The notes: generated by a model not told the origin, from the letters alone. DNA of 64,000 nt from an uncultured Candidatus Saccharibacteria bacterium (GCA_948614045.1 CAPFSK010000001.1:124001-188000), one strand, 5' to 3'; counted from the stretch's first letter, positions 1 through 7,557 are shown. Translations and numbers: made by a program.

Positions 1-539
1 CCGTTCGGAATGACCTTTTCGTAAATTTTTTTGCAGCCCATGTGTTCGTAGAATTTATAATTACATGACTCATCGGTAAGAATTTGGAGATTTCTCATGT
101 GGTCGTCGCGAGCCAATTCGAAAGTTTGGCTTAGAAGTTTTTGACCAATTTTTTGACCGCGAAACTTTTTATTGACAATCAAAACAACAATTTCGCCATC
201 AAAATAATCTTCTAGTTCTGACGGTGCATAGTCATAATCACGATCATATTTACGAATAGCCATTTTATTTTTCACGAGAAAACTATTAGCTAATAGTTTT
301 CTTACGACGCCGTAAGATTTCTTTCTAAAAAGATGACGCTTTGACTTCCATTTAGAATAGCCGCAAATCCCGACGACTTCTCTGCCCTGGATTTCAAAAA
401 CAAAATTTTCGGTCTCACTTAAAATTTCTAGCCAGTATAGCCAAGCACAAGTCTTACCACGAGCTCCAGAGGCGCTTTTACCTAAATCCCATTCATGATA
501 TAGCATGTCAACAATCTGGCGGTGATATTTGAATTTCAT
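1..539 (-). CDS. GNAT family N-acetyltransferase (3' end cut by window edge)
   Basis: The reading frame runs from an ATG at 539 leftwards off the window edge without a stop, giving about 179 residues. The segment KFRGQKIGQKLL matches the acetyl-CoA pyrophosphate-binding motif A of GNAT enzymes (R/Q-x-x-G-x-G/A), followed by a helix and a NLQILTDESCNYKFYEHMGC stretch typical of the fold's end (x-N-x-x-A-x-x-F-Y-E-x-x-G). GNATs move an acetyl group from acetyl-CoA to an amine; the substrate cannot be told here. It is transcribed away from the RNA element at 579-1016. The family assignment is secure, the specific role is unknown. Confidence 0.8.
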   Translation of the reverse strand, partial: MKFKYHRQIVDMLYHEWDLGKSASGARGKTCAWLYWLEILSETENFVFEIQGREVVGICGYSKWKSKRHLFRKKSYGVVRKLLANSFLVKNKMAIRKYDRDYDYAPSELEDYFDGEIVVLIVNKKFRGQKIGQKLLSQTFELARDDHMRNLQILTDESCNYKFYEHMGCKKIYEKVIPN

Positions 540-566
540 ACCTTATATTATACTATATGTTTATGC

Positions 567-572
567 TAGAAT
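567..572 (+). promoter_or_regulatory. Extended -10 promoter of the first RNA/FISUMP cassette
   Basis: TATGCTAGAAT contains the extended -10 (TGC-TAGAAT) that precedes many genes in this window. The -35 region is weak. The predicted start lies at about 579, at the beginning of the conserved RNA module. Confidence 0.55.
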
Positions 573-767
573 TAAGAGGTGGATGATTCCATGGGATCTG
601 CGGATGACATTTGAGGTCAGGCTCCGGTTACCCGTTGCTCTCTGAAAAAAGATCGTGGAGTTTCTCTTTCATAAGTTCCAGGGAGAACGAGAAAGGCTTG
701 AAATTTAGCGTGATTACGATCGCGCCGAAGATGAGTAAACTCCTCTACCTATGGATGTAGTTTTTTG

Positions 768-950
768 GCTTTTGTCCGTAGCGGGAACGTAAATTTGAAC
801 GATGGTAAGATGTACAACGTCGGCGAGAGGGGCTACCCTTGGTCGCGTACAGCTAAATCGTCTACCAACGCCTACAACTTATGGATGACGTCTACAGATG
901 TCAATCCGTCAAACAACAACAACCGTTGGAACGGTTTCCCCCTCCGCTGA
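768..950 (+). other. FISUMP C-terminal cassette, copy 1
   Basis: Sixty codons from AFVRSG to GFPLR, then TGA. It matches the end of the FISUMP (Fibrobacter succinogenes major paralogous) domain: compare GYPWSRTA and NRWNGFPLR here with GYYWSRTAS and NRNYGLSIRCL in the complete protein at 11111-12478. There is no signal peptide and no plausible start. It is rich in AAC codons, with a run of four before CGTTGG. Copies 2 (27296) and 3 (62180) are exactly the same length without indels. It may be a silent cassette, a template, or a gene remnant. Confidence 0.7.
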
Positions 951-980
951 GGGTTTGGCCGGTTGCGGTGCCGATCTTTA

Positions 981-1018
981 ATAGAAAATACTCCACGTCA
1001 TAGTGGAGTATTTTCTAT
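981..1018. terminator. Bidirectional terminator between cassette RNA and tRNA-Lys
   Basis: A perfect 16-bp stem (981-996 with 1003-1018) with loop GTCATA, ending in TTTTCTAT on the + strand and A-rich on the other side, so it can stop both the cassette RNA and the oppositely oriented tRNA. Confidence 0.85.
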
Positions 1019-1094
1019 GGTGAGTCGGGTGGGGCTCGAACCCACGACACCCTGCTTAAGAGGCAGGTGCTCTAACCAGCTGAGCTACCGACCC
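1018..1094 (-). tRNA. tRNA-Lys (anticodon CTT)
   Basis: On the minus strand the cloverleaf has acceptor GGGTCGG/CCGACTC, D-arm AGCTCAGCTGGTTAGAGC, anticodon stem CCTGC/GCAGG with loop CTCTTAA (anticodon CTT), T-arm with GGTTCGAGCC, and an encoded CCA. Its 3' end abuts the terminator of the RNA/FISUMP cassette. Confidence 0.95.
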
Positions 1095-1158
1095 ACAACT
1101 GGTAGTATTATATCACGTTAGAGGCGAAAATGAAAGCCCTAAAATAGCTGTTTTGTGC

Positions 1159-1164
1159 TAGAAT
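1159..1164 (+). promoter_or_regulatory. Leaderless promoter of murB
   Basis: TGC-TAGAAT ends six bases before the ATG at 1171, so transcription should start at or within a base or two of the start codon. There is no Shine-Dalgarno sequence. The same geometry recurs for many conserved genes here. Confidence 0.7.
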
Positions 1165-1170
1165 AGTAAG

Positions 1171-2238
1171 ATGAAGATACGCGAGAATGTACCGATTTCT
1201 GAGCTAACGACGATGCGGCTAGGGGGTGCGGCACGATATGTGCTGGAGGTGGAGCAGCCAGAAGACGTAGAGGCCGCGTATGAATTTGCTGCAGAACGAG
1301 AGTTACCGACTTGGGTAATGGGGGGCGGAGCGAATACAATTGGGCACGATGATGGATTTCCTGGAGTAGTGATTTTGAACCGGCTGAAAGGGATTTCCGT
1401 GCGGAAAGACGGGGTGTTGGTCGCAGTAGAGGAGCTAAGTGAAGCAGATTTTAGTGATGAGATCATTTTAGTGGGGATGGGGGGAGAAATCTGGGATGAT
1501 TTCGTGAAATCCGCAGCCGAGCGAGGATATACTGGTACTGAGGCGATGAGCATGATACCGGGAACAGTGGGGGCGGCGCCAGTACAAAATATTGGCGCAT
1601 ACGGGCAGGACTTGGCTCAGGTCGTCGAATCGGTCGAGGCATACGATACAAAAACTAGCGAAATCATAACGCTGGCGCCGCCCCAAATGAACATGGGCTA
1701 TCGGACAACACGGTTTAATACCGGAGAAGATGCGGGGCGATTCTTTATTATTTCCGTAGCAGTGAAATTACGGCGCGGAGAGCTGACACCGCCGTTTTAT
1801 AATTCCTTGCAAAGATATATTAATGAACACGGAGTGATGGATTTTTCGCCGATGAGTATTCGGAAAATGGTCTGTGAGATTCGGGACGAAAAATTGCCCG
1901 ACCCGGAGAAGGTAGCAAGCGCAGGAAGTTTCTTTAAGAACGTTCGAGTAGCACCGGAGGATGCAGTAAGCGTACAGGAACGTGGAATTCCGCTCTGGGT
2001 AAATGCGGACGGAAGCGGAAAATTGAACTCGGGATGGCTGATTGAGCAGTGTGGATTAAAGGGTAAAGAACTATATGGATTTCGCGTGAGCGACAAGGCT
2101 GCACTAGTGTTGATTAATGAAAAGGCAAAAACGTATGCAGATTTGGCGAAAGCGAGACAAGAAATCGTTGATACGGTGCGAGAAAAGTTTGGGTTTAAGC
2201 TGGAGCAAGAGCCGGTTGAGCTAGTAGCGAGGACGTGA
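1171..2238 (+). CDS. murB: UDP-N-acetylenolpyruvoylglucosamine reductase (MurB)
   Basis: MurB reduces UDP-GlcNAc-enolpyruvate to UDP-MurNAc with NADPH and bound FAD, the second committed step of peptidoglycan precursor synthesis in the cytoplasm. The 355-residue protein has the N-terminal FAD-binding signature MRLGGAARY and GGGANTI, the central SMIPGTVGAAPVQNIGAYGQ block that holds the flavin, and the C-terminal AGSFFKNV and GWLIEQCGLKG blocks of the type I MurB family. Length is normal. The start is the ATG six bases after a -10 element. MurA lies 7 kb downstream on the same strand. Confidence 0.95.
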   Translation: MKIRENVPISELTTMRLGGAARYVLEVEQPEDVEAAYEFAAERELPTWVMGGGANTIGHDDGFPGVVILNRLKGISVRKDGVLVAVEELSEADFSDEIILVGMGGEIWDDFVKSAAERGYTGTEAMSMIPGTVGAAPVQNIGAYGQDLAQVVESVEAYDTKTSEIITLAPPQMNMGYRTTRFNTGEDAGRFFIISVAVKLRRGELTPPFYNSLQRYINEHGVMDFSPMSIRKMVCEIRDEKLPDPEKVASAGSFFKNVRVAPEDAVSVQERGIPLWVNADGSGKLNSGWLIEQCGLKGKELYGFRVSDKAALVLINEKAKTYADLAKARQEIVDTVREKFGFKLEQEPVELVART

Positions 2239-2293
2239 TTTAGTATATCACTGGATGAATAATACGTAGATAAATTATATCAGGAGATGAATA

Positions 2294-3169
2294 ATGAAAG
2301 AGTTGAATGGCCATGAGTTGGCCGAATATATGAAGGAGAATCAGGCGCATCTGGTGCGCAGTTTACGAGCGCAAGGAGTACAGCCGAAGCTAGTAATTAT
2401 CCGCGATAGCGATAACCCAGTGATTACGAAATATGTGCAGCTGAAGCAGCGGTATGGTGCTGATATAGGGGTAGAAGTTGAAGATTGGCTGCGTGAAGAT
2501 GCAAAAACAGCGGTGCATGAAGTGAACAATGACCCGAGCGTACACGGTGTGATTGTGCAGTTGCCACTACGCGATAAGGCGATGACGGACGAAATAGTAC
2601 AAGAAATTATGCCGGAAAAGGATGTAGATGGATTATCTCATGAAGCGAATAATTATACTATTGGGCATGCGCCCGGTGAGATAAATAGTGGAGGGGATAC
2701 TAGTAAGGCGGAGACGATGCCGAGGTTTGAGTCGGCGACAGCGACGGCAATTAATTGGTTACTGGCTGGGTATGATATTGATTTGACTGGAAAAAAGATT
2801 GCGATCGTCGGGCGCGGTAGATTAGTGGGTGCGCCGCTAGAGCGGATGTGGCGAGATTCGGGATATAACGTGACGGTGTTTCGGAGCAAGGATAGCCTGG
2901 AGACGTTGCCGGAGTATGACGTAATTGTGAGCGCAACAGGCGTAGCGCATTTGATTAAGGATGAAATGGTGGGAAGTGGCGCAGTAGTGGTTGATGCCGG
3001 AACGGCGAGCGAGGGCGGTGTGCTGGTGGGCGACGTAGATGATGCAGTGCGCAAGCGAAATGACCTCAAAGCGATGACGCCGAAAGTGGGTGGCGTGGGG
3101 CCACTGACAGTGACGGCGCTGTTTGAACATGTGCTGATTGCGGCACAACAACAAAAAGTGACTCACTAA
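2294..3169 (+). CDS. folD: Bifunctional methylenetetrahydrofolate dehydrogenase/cyclohydrolase (FolD)
   Basis: FolD interconverts 5,10-methylene-THF and 10-formyl-THF through methenyl-THF, feeding one-carbon units to purines and initiator tRNA. The 291 residues contain YVQLKQRYGADIGV (family pattern Y-x-x-x-K with the catalytic lysine), VQLPL, KDVDGL and the Rossmann motif GRGRLVGAPLERM that binds NADP. An AGGAG ribosome site sits before the ATG at 2294. The TAA stop lies in the left arm of a large palindrome (3157-3274). Confidence 0.95.
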   Translation: MKELNGHELAEYMKENQAHLVRSLRAQGVQPKLVIIRDSDNPVITKYVQLKQRYGADIGVEVEDWLREDAKTAVHEVNNDPSVHGVIVQLPLRDKAMTDEIVQEIMPEKDVDGLSHEANNYTIGHAPGEINSGGDTSKAETMPRFESATATAINWLLAGYDIDLTGKKIAIVGRGRLVGAPLERMWRDSGYNVTVFRSKDSLETLPEYDVIVSATGVAHLIKDEMVGSGAVVVDAGTASEGGVLVGDVDDAVRKRNDLKAMTPKVGGVGPLTVTALFEHVLIAAQQQKVTH

Positions 3170-3274
3170 GCTCATTTGAGACGCGCTTGGCGTAACCCGT
3201 CGTTACGGGTACGCCTTCGCTTCGCCCGCTCCCCGTTGGTCACGGAGAGTCTCGCATGAGCTTAGCTAGTCACT
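3157..3274. repeat. Palindromic repeat element A, overlapping the folD 3' end
   Basis: Arms of about 26 bases (3157-3182 and 3249-3274) pair with few mismatches: AGTGACT..TAAGCTCAT..GAGAC against GTCTC..ATGAGCTTA..AGTCACT. The GC-rich interior contains the small hairpin CCCGTCGTTACGGG and a CTTCG..CCCGTTG..GGAGA stretch. The same interior occurs inside lepA (around 6850-6905), so this is a dispersed element and not only a terminator. The rest of the folD to MATE gap (3275-3359) shows nothing I can name. Confidence 0.65.
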
Positions 3275-3359
3275 CTCATGCTATTCGCCACAGCAACCAG
3301 CATATGCAGAATTAATTATTATATGCTTGCCGCAATCAACGTATGTTCAAACTTAGCTT

Positions 3360-5348
3360 TTATTTCTTAGTTGCTAGGTTCACGATCAGATCGGCGGCCT
3401 TTTCCTTGCCCATAGCGGCATTGATGCAGAGGTCGTAGTTCGCAGGGTTGCCCCACTTTTGGCCAGAAATCATACTGTAGTAATCAGCGCGATTCTTATC
3501 GGAACGCTTGATGTTCTTTGTAGCGCTTTTTTCGTCATCATCATACATTTTCATGACGTTGCGGACACGGTATTCCAATGGAGCGTGGATGAAGACGCGC
3601 AAGACATGCGGGTTATCACGCAGGACGTAGTCAGCGGCGCGACCAACAATAACACAAGAACCTTTTTCGGCAATATCTTTCAAAACCTGCTCCTGAGCTT
3701 CGATTGCATACTTCGCTGGTGAAGTCGTGAGGTAAAGTTCCTTCATGATTTCTTCGCCATCATTGCTATTCACTTTATCAATATAAGCCTTCTCAAGACC
3801 GCTTTCCTTCGCAGCGAGAGCCGTAAGTTCCTTATAATAATATGGAATACCGAGTTGCTTCGCGACCAATTCACCAATTTTCTTGCCCTGGGAGCCGTGT
3901 TCACGCGAAATCGTGATGATGACGCCGGGTTTGGAATCCTGGAAGCTAGCCTTTGTTGTAGCCTCAGCAGGACGACCGAGATGGCGGAAGTAGACAATCG
4001 CGAGACCGCCAGCAATCATGATACCGAAGATATCGGCAATTGGGGCAGCCCAAAGGACACCGTTGATATTATCCATGACGCCCGGCAAAATCAGGACAAG
4101 CGGAACGAAGAGGACGATGTCGCGAGCGAGGGAAACAATCGCGGCGCGAAGTGGCTCACCGACGGCCTGGAAGAAGATCGAAATAACTTTAATCGTACAA
4201 GTCAAAGTAATGAACATGAGGAAAATGCGGAAAGTGAGGACAGCAAATTCCATATAAAGTTCAGGGTTTTCGGAATTGGAGCCGAAGGCGTTGATGATGA
4301 TTTGCGGGCAGAGTTCGAAAATCACGGTCGCGACGAGACCGACAACAATGGTCGCAGTGATACATTTGCGGAAAGTCTCGCGGACGCGGTCGAATTTGCC
4401 AGCACCAATATTAAAGCCGAGAATGGGCTGCGCGCCGATGATGATGCCCATGGCAATACTAAGGACAATCGTGAAGACTTTCATACAGATGCCGATAATT
4501 GCGAGCGGGTCGTTCGCACCATAGACGGAACGCGCACCGTAAACTGCGAGCATTTTGTTACAAACCATAGAGATAACGACGATGGAAAGTTGAGTAATGA
4601 GGGTCGAAATGCCGAGTTTGGCGACATTGCTTAGGACTTGGCTTTCGGGATTAAAACTAGAGAGTTTAAGACGGAAAGTCTTGGTACGGGCGAGGTAGAT
4701 GATCGAAAGAATTAGCGTGACAATTTGGCCGGTGATAGTCGCCCAAGCAGCACCGGAAATGCCCCAGTTCAAAACGAAGATAAAAATCGGGTCAAGAATG
4801 ATATTTGTCACAGCACCGGCGACTGTCGCAATCATGGCGAAAGCCGGGGCACCATCAGCGCGAATGACGGAATTTAGCATGTAGCCAAGCATATAGACCG
4901 GAAAGAAGCTGAGAATAATGAAGAAATACTGCCGAGCATACATCAAGTTTTCGCCCGACGCACCGAAGAGACCAAGAATCTGATCGCAAAAAGTAAACCC
5001 GAGTGCGACAAGAATGAGACTTAAAACGAACGTAATAAGCATGCTGCCACCGACGGCGCGATGAGCATTTTTCGTGTCTTTGCGCCCCTGGCAAATCGAG
5101 AGAAAAGCAGCCGTACCATCACCAAACATGCCGGAAAGTGCGACCGCAACTAGGGTAAGCGGAAAGACGATTGATGTTGCGGCGTTACCGACAGCACCAA
5201 GGCCGGCGGCGGTGCCGTGACCGATGAAAATCTGGTCGACGACGTTGTAAAGTGAAGTAATTAAAAGTGCGAGAATGCACGGAATGGAAAACTTAAACAG
5301 AAGTTTTGAAACTTTTTCCTTTCCGAGATATTGATTTTCTGTTTCCAT
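3360..5348 (-). CDS. MATE efflux transporter fused to a cytidylate-kinase-like domain
   Basis: The first 445 or so residues form a multidrug and toxin extrusion (MATE) transporter with about 12 membrane segments and the typical NVVDQIFIGHG, GASGENLMYARQY and PILGFNIGAG motifs; such proteins export cationic compounds against Na+ or H+. Residues of about 465-662 form a cytidylate-kinase-like domain (PF13189 type) beginning VIITISREHGSQGKKIGELVA, a P-loop related to nucleotide kinases, and ending with YDLCINAAMGKEKAADLI. One frame with no break at the junction, so a genuine fusion of 662 residues. An AGGAG site lies 10 bases before the ATG. A 31-bp palindrome lies at the -35 region of its promoter. 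Substrates are unknown. Confidence 0.88.
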   Translation of the reverse strand: METENQYLGKEKVSKLLFKFSIPCILALLITSLYNVVDQIFIGHGTAAGLGAVGNAATSIVFPLTLVAVALSGMFGDGTAAFLSICQGRKDTKNAHRAVGGSMLITFVLSLILVALGFTFCDQILGLFGASGENLMYARQYFFIILSFFPVYMLGYMLNSVIRADGAPAFAMIATVAGAVTNIILDPIFIFVLNWGISGAAWATITGQIVTLILSIIYLARTKTFRLKLSSFNPESQVLSNVAKLGISTLITQLSIVVISMVCNKMLAVYGARSVYGANDPLAIIGICMKVFTIVLSIAMGIIIGAQPILGFNIGAGKFDRVRETFRKCITATIVVGLVATVIFELCPQIIINAFGSNSENPELYMEFAVLTFRIFLMFITLTCTIKVISIFFQAVGEPLRAAIVSLARDIVLFVPLVLILPGVMDNINGVLWAAPIADIFGIMIAGGLAIVYFRHLGRPAEATTKASFQDSKPGVIITISREHGSQGKKIGELVAKQLGIPYYYKELTALAAKESGLEKAYIDKVNSNDGEEIMKELYLTTSPAKYAIEAQEQVLKDIAEKGSCVIVGRAADYVLRDNPHVLRVFIHAPLEYRVRNVMKMYDDDEKSATKNIKRSDKNRADYYSMISGQKWGNPANYDLCINAAMGKEKAADLIVNLATKK

Positions 5349-5480
5349 CAGAAAAGTACTCCTTTTTAGAATTGATATTTGTGTATGCCCTCAAAGTCTT
5401 CGATTTTTCTACGACAGCTTATCGAAAAGACATGTAAATTTTGACGATTATACGCTTTTCAAGCTGGGTCAACTTTTTGT

Positions 5481-5486
5481 ATTGTA
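5481..5486 (-). promoter_or_regulatory. Predicted -10 of the MATE-kinase gene
   Basis: TGC-TACAAT on the minus strand. About 125 bases of leader follow, including a TTCGAT/ATCGAA hairpin. The palindrome at 5503-5533 covers the -35 position. Confidence 0.5.
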
Positions 5487-5502
5487 GCACAAAGTTTTCG
5501 GA

Positions 5503-5533
5503 TGGTAACGTTGTAATTTTTACAACGTTACCA
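5503..5533. promoter_or_regulatory. Operator-like palindrome upstream of the MATE gene
   Basis: TGGTAACGTTGTAA-TTT-TTACAACGTTACCA, a perfect palindrome with 14-bp arms. Its core GTTGTAA-N3-TTACAAC recurs at 12819-12845, 42993-43009 and 51343-51367. It could also act as a terminator of lepA, whose stop is 57 bases away on the same strand, but no T-run follows. Confidence 0.55.
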
Positions 5534-5589
5534 GTCGTGTTATCAGTTTTCTAACGAAAGTTTCCCGCGGTTGCAGACTTGGAATCTGT

Positions 5590-7539
5590 CTAGTCGCGTT
5601 TGAGCATGACTGTAAAGGCTTCACTCGGGATGTCGATTTTGCCGAAGCGTTTCATGCGAGCTTTGCCTTTTTTCTGTTTCTCAAGAAGTTTCGCCTTGCG
5701 GTCGCGGTCGCCGGTGTGGATCTTTACCGTAACATCCTTGCGGTAAGCACCAATCGTCTCGCGGGCGATAATCTTCGCGCCAATCGCCGCCTGGAGGGCA
5801 ACTTCGAAATTCTGGCGCGGGATGACTTGCTTTAATTTTTTCGTAATTTCGCGACCGAGAGCGTCAGCTTCAGAACGGTGGCACATAATACTTAGCGCGT
5901 CCATGCGATTCCCCGCCACGAGAAAGTCAAGACGAACGAGATCTTCGGCGCGATAATCGGAAAGTTCGTAATTAAAGCTAGCGTAGCCGGAAGTGATACT
6001 TTTCAACTGGTCATAAAAATCGGTCAGAAGATTCGCCATCGGCGCCTCAAAATCAATCACAGCGCGATCTTCAATGTAGCTAAGATTAGTCTGCTGACCG
6101 CGTTTTTCGTTAATAAGATTGAGGACGCCACCGATCATATTCTGTGGCAAAATAATTTCGCCCTTCACCCACGGCTCGCGGACTTCGACAACCGTAGACT
6201 GGTCGGGTAGGTCGGAGGCAGAACGAATATTCAGGTCTTCTCCATCAGTAGTCGTGACTTCGTAATTTGTGCTGGGATTCGTCACGACAAGGTCGAGGCC
6301 AAATTCGCGTTCGAGACGTTCACGGATAATATCCATATGGAGCAGGCCAAGGAAGCCAATCCGGAGACCAAAGCCCAGTACCGGAGAGTTTTCTGGCTCG
6401 AAATGGAGAGCAGAGTCGGAAAGTGCAAGTTTCTCGACGGCATCTTTCAGATCCTGATATTGGTCATTCGAAACGGGAAAAAATCCGGCATAGACAAACG
6501 GTAAAACTTCTTTATATCCCGGAAGCGGGGTCGCAGCCGGAGTTTTTGCGAGCGTAACCGTATCGCCGACTTTAGCTTCGCGAGTGGTTTTCAGATTGGT
6601 CACGATATAGCCGATATTCCCCTCATCAAGACTCTCCATTGGAGTCATCTTTGGCGTTAGAACGCCAACTTCAAGCGCAAGGCCATTCGTCTCGGCGGCC
6701 ATCATGCGGATTTCGGAGTTTTTTGGAATCGAGCCTTCAAAGACGCGGACATAAAGGATGACGCCGCGATAGTCGTCAAAATAGGAATCAAAAATCAAAG
6801 CTCGAGTGCGCGAAGAGCCTGCGGACGTTAATAGGACACGTTCACGCTCGCCCGTCGTTACGGGGAGCTTGCTCACTTCGTCCGGCTCCCGTTGTCGCCG
6901 GAGATTCCTCTCAACGCCCGCAGCCTCTTCACTCGCGCTCCTATTTTCGCTTGATTCTCGTCGGTCGCGGAGATCCCCAGAAACATCAATCAACGCGGTC
7001 CGCGGCACTGGAGCGTTCGTAATAATACGATTAAGTATTTCGTCGACATTGTAGCCCGTCTTTCCGGAAACCGGAATAATATCCTCGGATTTACAACCGA
7101 GAAGGTTGATGATTTGGGCGCTGACTTTTTCGACGTCGGCAGCTGGAAGGTCAACCTTGTTAATCACCGGGATAATATATAGATCCTGTTCAAGGGCGAG
7201 ATAGACATTGGCGAGAGTTTGCGCCTGGATACCCTGCGTCGCATCGACAACAAGTACAGCGGTTTCGACGGCCTGAAGAGAGCGTGAGACTTCGTAAGAA
7301 AAATCGACGTGACCGGGGGTGTCAATCAGATTGAGGGTATAGCCCTTCCATTTCATCTGAACCGGCGCGAGCTTAATCGTAATCCCCTTTTCACGCTCAA
7401 GCTCCATTGAATCAAGTAGCTGCGATTTCATCTCACGCTGCGAGACCGTACCAGTAAGCTCCATCATGCGGTCGGCGATGGTCGACTTACCATGGTCAAT
7501 GTGAGCAATGATGCAGAAGTTGCGAATTTGATCAGTCAT
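5590..7539 (-). CDS. lepA: Elongation factor 4 (LepA) with an extra ~55-residue insertion
   Basis: LepA is a ribosome-binding GTPase that back-translocates or remodels stalled elongation complexes. The 649 residues include the P-loop AHIDHGKST (12-20), switch II DTPGHVDF (73-80), NKVD (127-130), EF-G-like domains, and the LepA-specific C-terminal domain ending in KKGKARMKRFGKIDIPSEAF. The family is usually near 600 residues. The excess is a charged stretch of roughly residues 182-246, between the G domain and the second domain (which resumes at RALIFDSYF), encoded by a palindromic repeat (about 6802-6996). The frame stays open. A leaderless -10 (TATAAT) precedes the ATG, divergent from tilS. 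Confidence 0.95.
   Translation of the reverse strand: MTDQIRNFCIIAHIDHGKSTIADRMMELTGTVSQREMKSQLLDSMELEREKGITIKLAPVQMKWKGYTLNLIDTPGHVDFSYEVSRSLQAVETAVLVVDATQGIQAQTLANVYLALEQDLYIIPVINKVDLPAADVEKVSAQIINLLGCKSEDIIPVSGKTGYNVDEILNRIITNAPVPRTALIDVSGDLRDRRESSENRSASEEAAGVERNLRRQREPDEVSKLPVTTGERERVLLTSAGSSRTRALIFDSYFDDYRGVILYVRVFEGSIPKNSEIRMMAAETNGLALEVGVLTPKMTPMESLDEGNIGYIVTNLKTTREAKVGDTVTLAKTPAATPLPGYKEVLPFVYAGFFPVSNDQYQDLKDAVEKLALSDSALHFEPENSPVLGFGLRIGFLGLLHMDIIRERLEREFGLDLVVTNPSTNYEVTTTDGEDLNIRSASDLPDQSTVVEVREPWVKGEIILPQNMIGGVLNLINEKRGQQTNLSYIEDRAVIDFEAPMANLLTDFYDQLKSITSGYASFNYELSDYRAEDLVRLDFLVAGNRMDALSIMCHRSEADALGREITKKLKQVIPRQNFEVALQAAIGAKIIARETIGAYRKDVTVKIHTGDRDRKAKLLEKQKKGKARMKRFGKIDIPSEAFTVMLKRD
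6802..6996. repeat. Palindromic repeat element B inserted in frame in lepA
   Basis: Arms near 6809-6831 and 6912-6940 pair (AAGAG-CTGCGG-CGTT against AACG-CCGCAG-CTCTT). The interior shares CCCGTCGTTACGGG and CTTCG, CCCGTTG and GGAGA with element A at 3157-3274. It encodes the extra residues in LepA (about 182-246), which are absent from ordinary LepA proteins. Confidence 0.65.
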
Positions 7540-7557
7540 ATGGTAAAATTATATCAT
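7540..7557. promoter_or_regulatory. Overlapping divergent leaderless promoters of lepA and tilS
   Basis: Only 18 bases separate the two start codons. On the minus strand TATAAT lies 8 bases before lepA's ATG; on the plus strand TAAAAT lies about 8 bases before tilS's ATG. The two -10 boxes overlap, so the promoters should compete. Confidence 0.6.

Larger units (their letters stand above)
579..1018 (+). ncRNA. Putative structured RNA carrying a FISUMP C-terminal cassette (copy 1)
   Basis: A promoter-like -10 at 567, about 185 bases of apparently non-coding sequence, a 60-codon FISUMP-like segment (768-947, TGA at 948) and a perfect terminator hairpin make one unit. The 5' module is shared with 27095-27537: blocks TTCCATGGGA, GAGGTCA-GCTCC and GAAAAAAGATCGTG are conserved, while the first hairpin (around 586-599) keeps pairing despite base changes. 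No ribosome site or in-frame start leads into the FISUMP segment; only a TTG at 765 is available. After the cassette the block GCGGTGCCGATCTTTAA is also shared with copy 2. It ends against the 3' end of tRNA-Lys. Function unknown; see findings. Confidence 0.5.

Noticed and set aside
768..950. Diversity-generating retroelement template/variable pair among the three FISUMP cassettes
   Set aside because: Copy 1 is AAC-rich like a template, but differences between copies occur at all bases and at silent positions, not only at template adenines, and no reverse transcriptase gene is in the window. A donor-cassette or remnant explanation fits better.
1171..2238. UGA read as glycine, as in SR1/Gracilibacteria
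   Set aside because: murB, the DUF218-like gene and a cassette end cleanly at TGA, and no conserved gene has internal TGA in frame.
3855..4634. A 259-codon open frame antisense to the MATE gene
   Set aside because: Charged low-complexity shadow of a GC-biased membrane-protein gene; no start signals.
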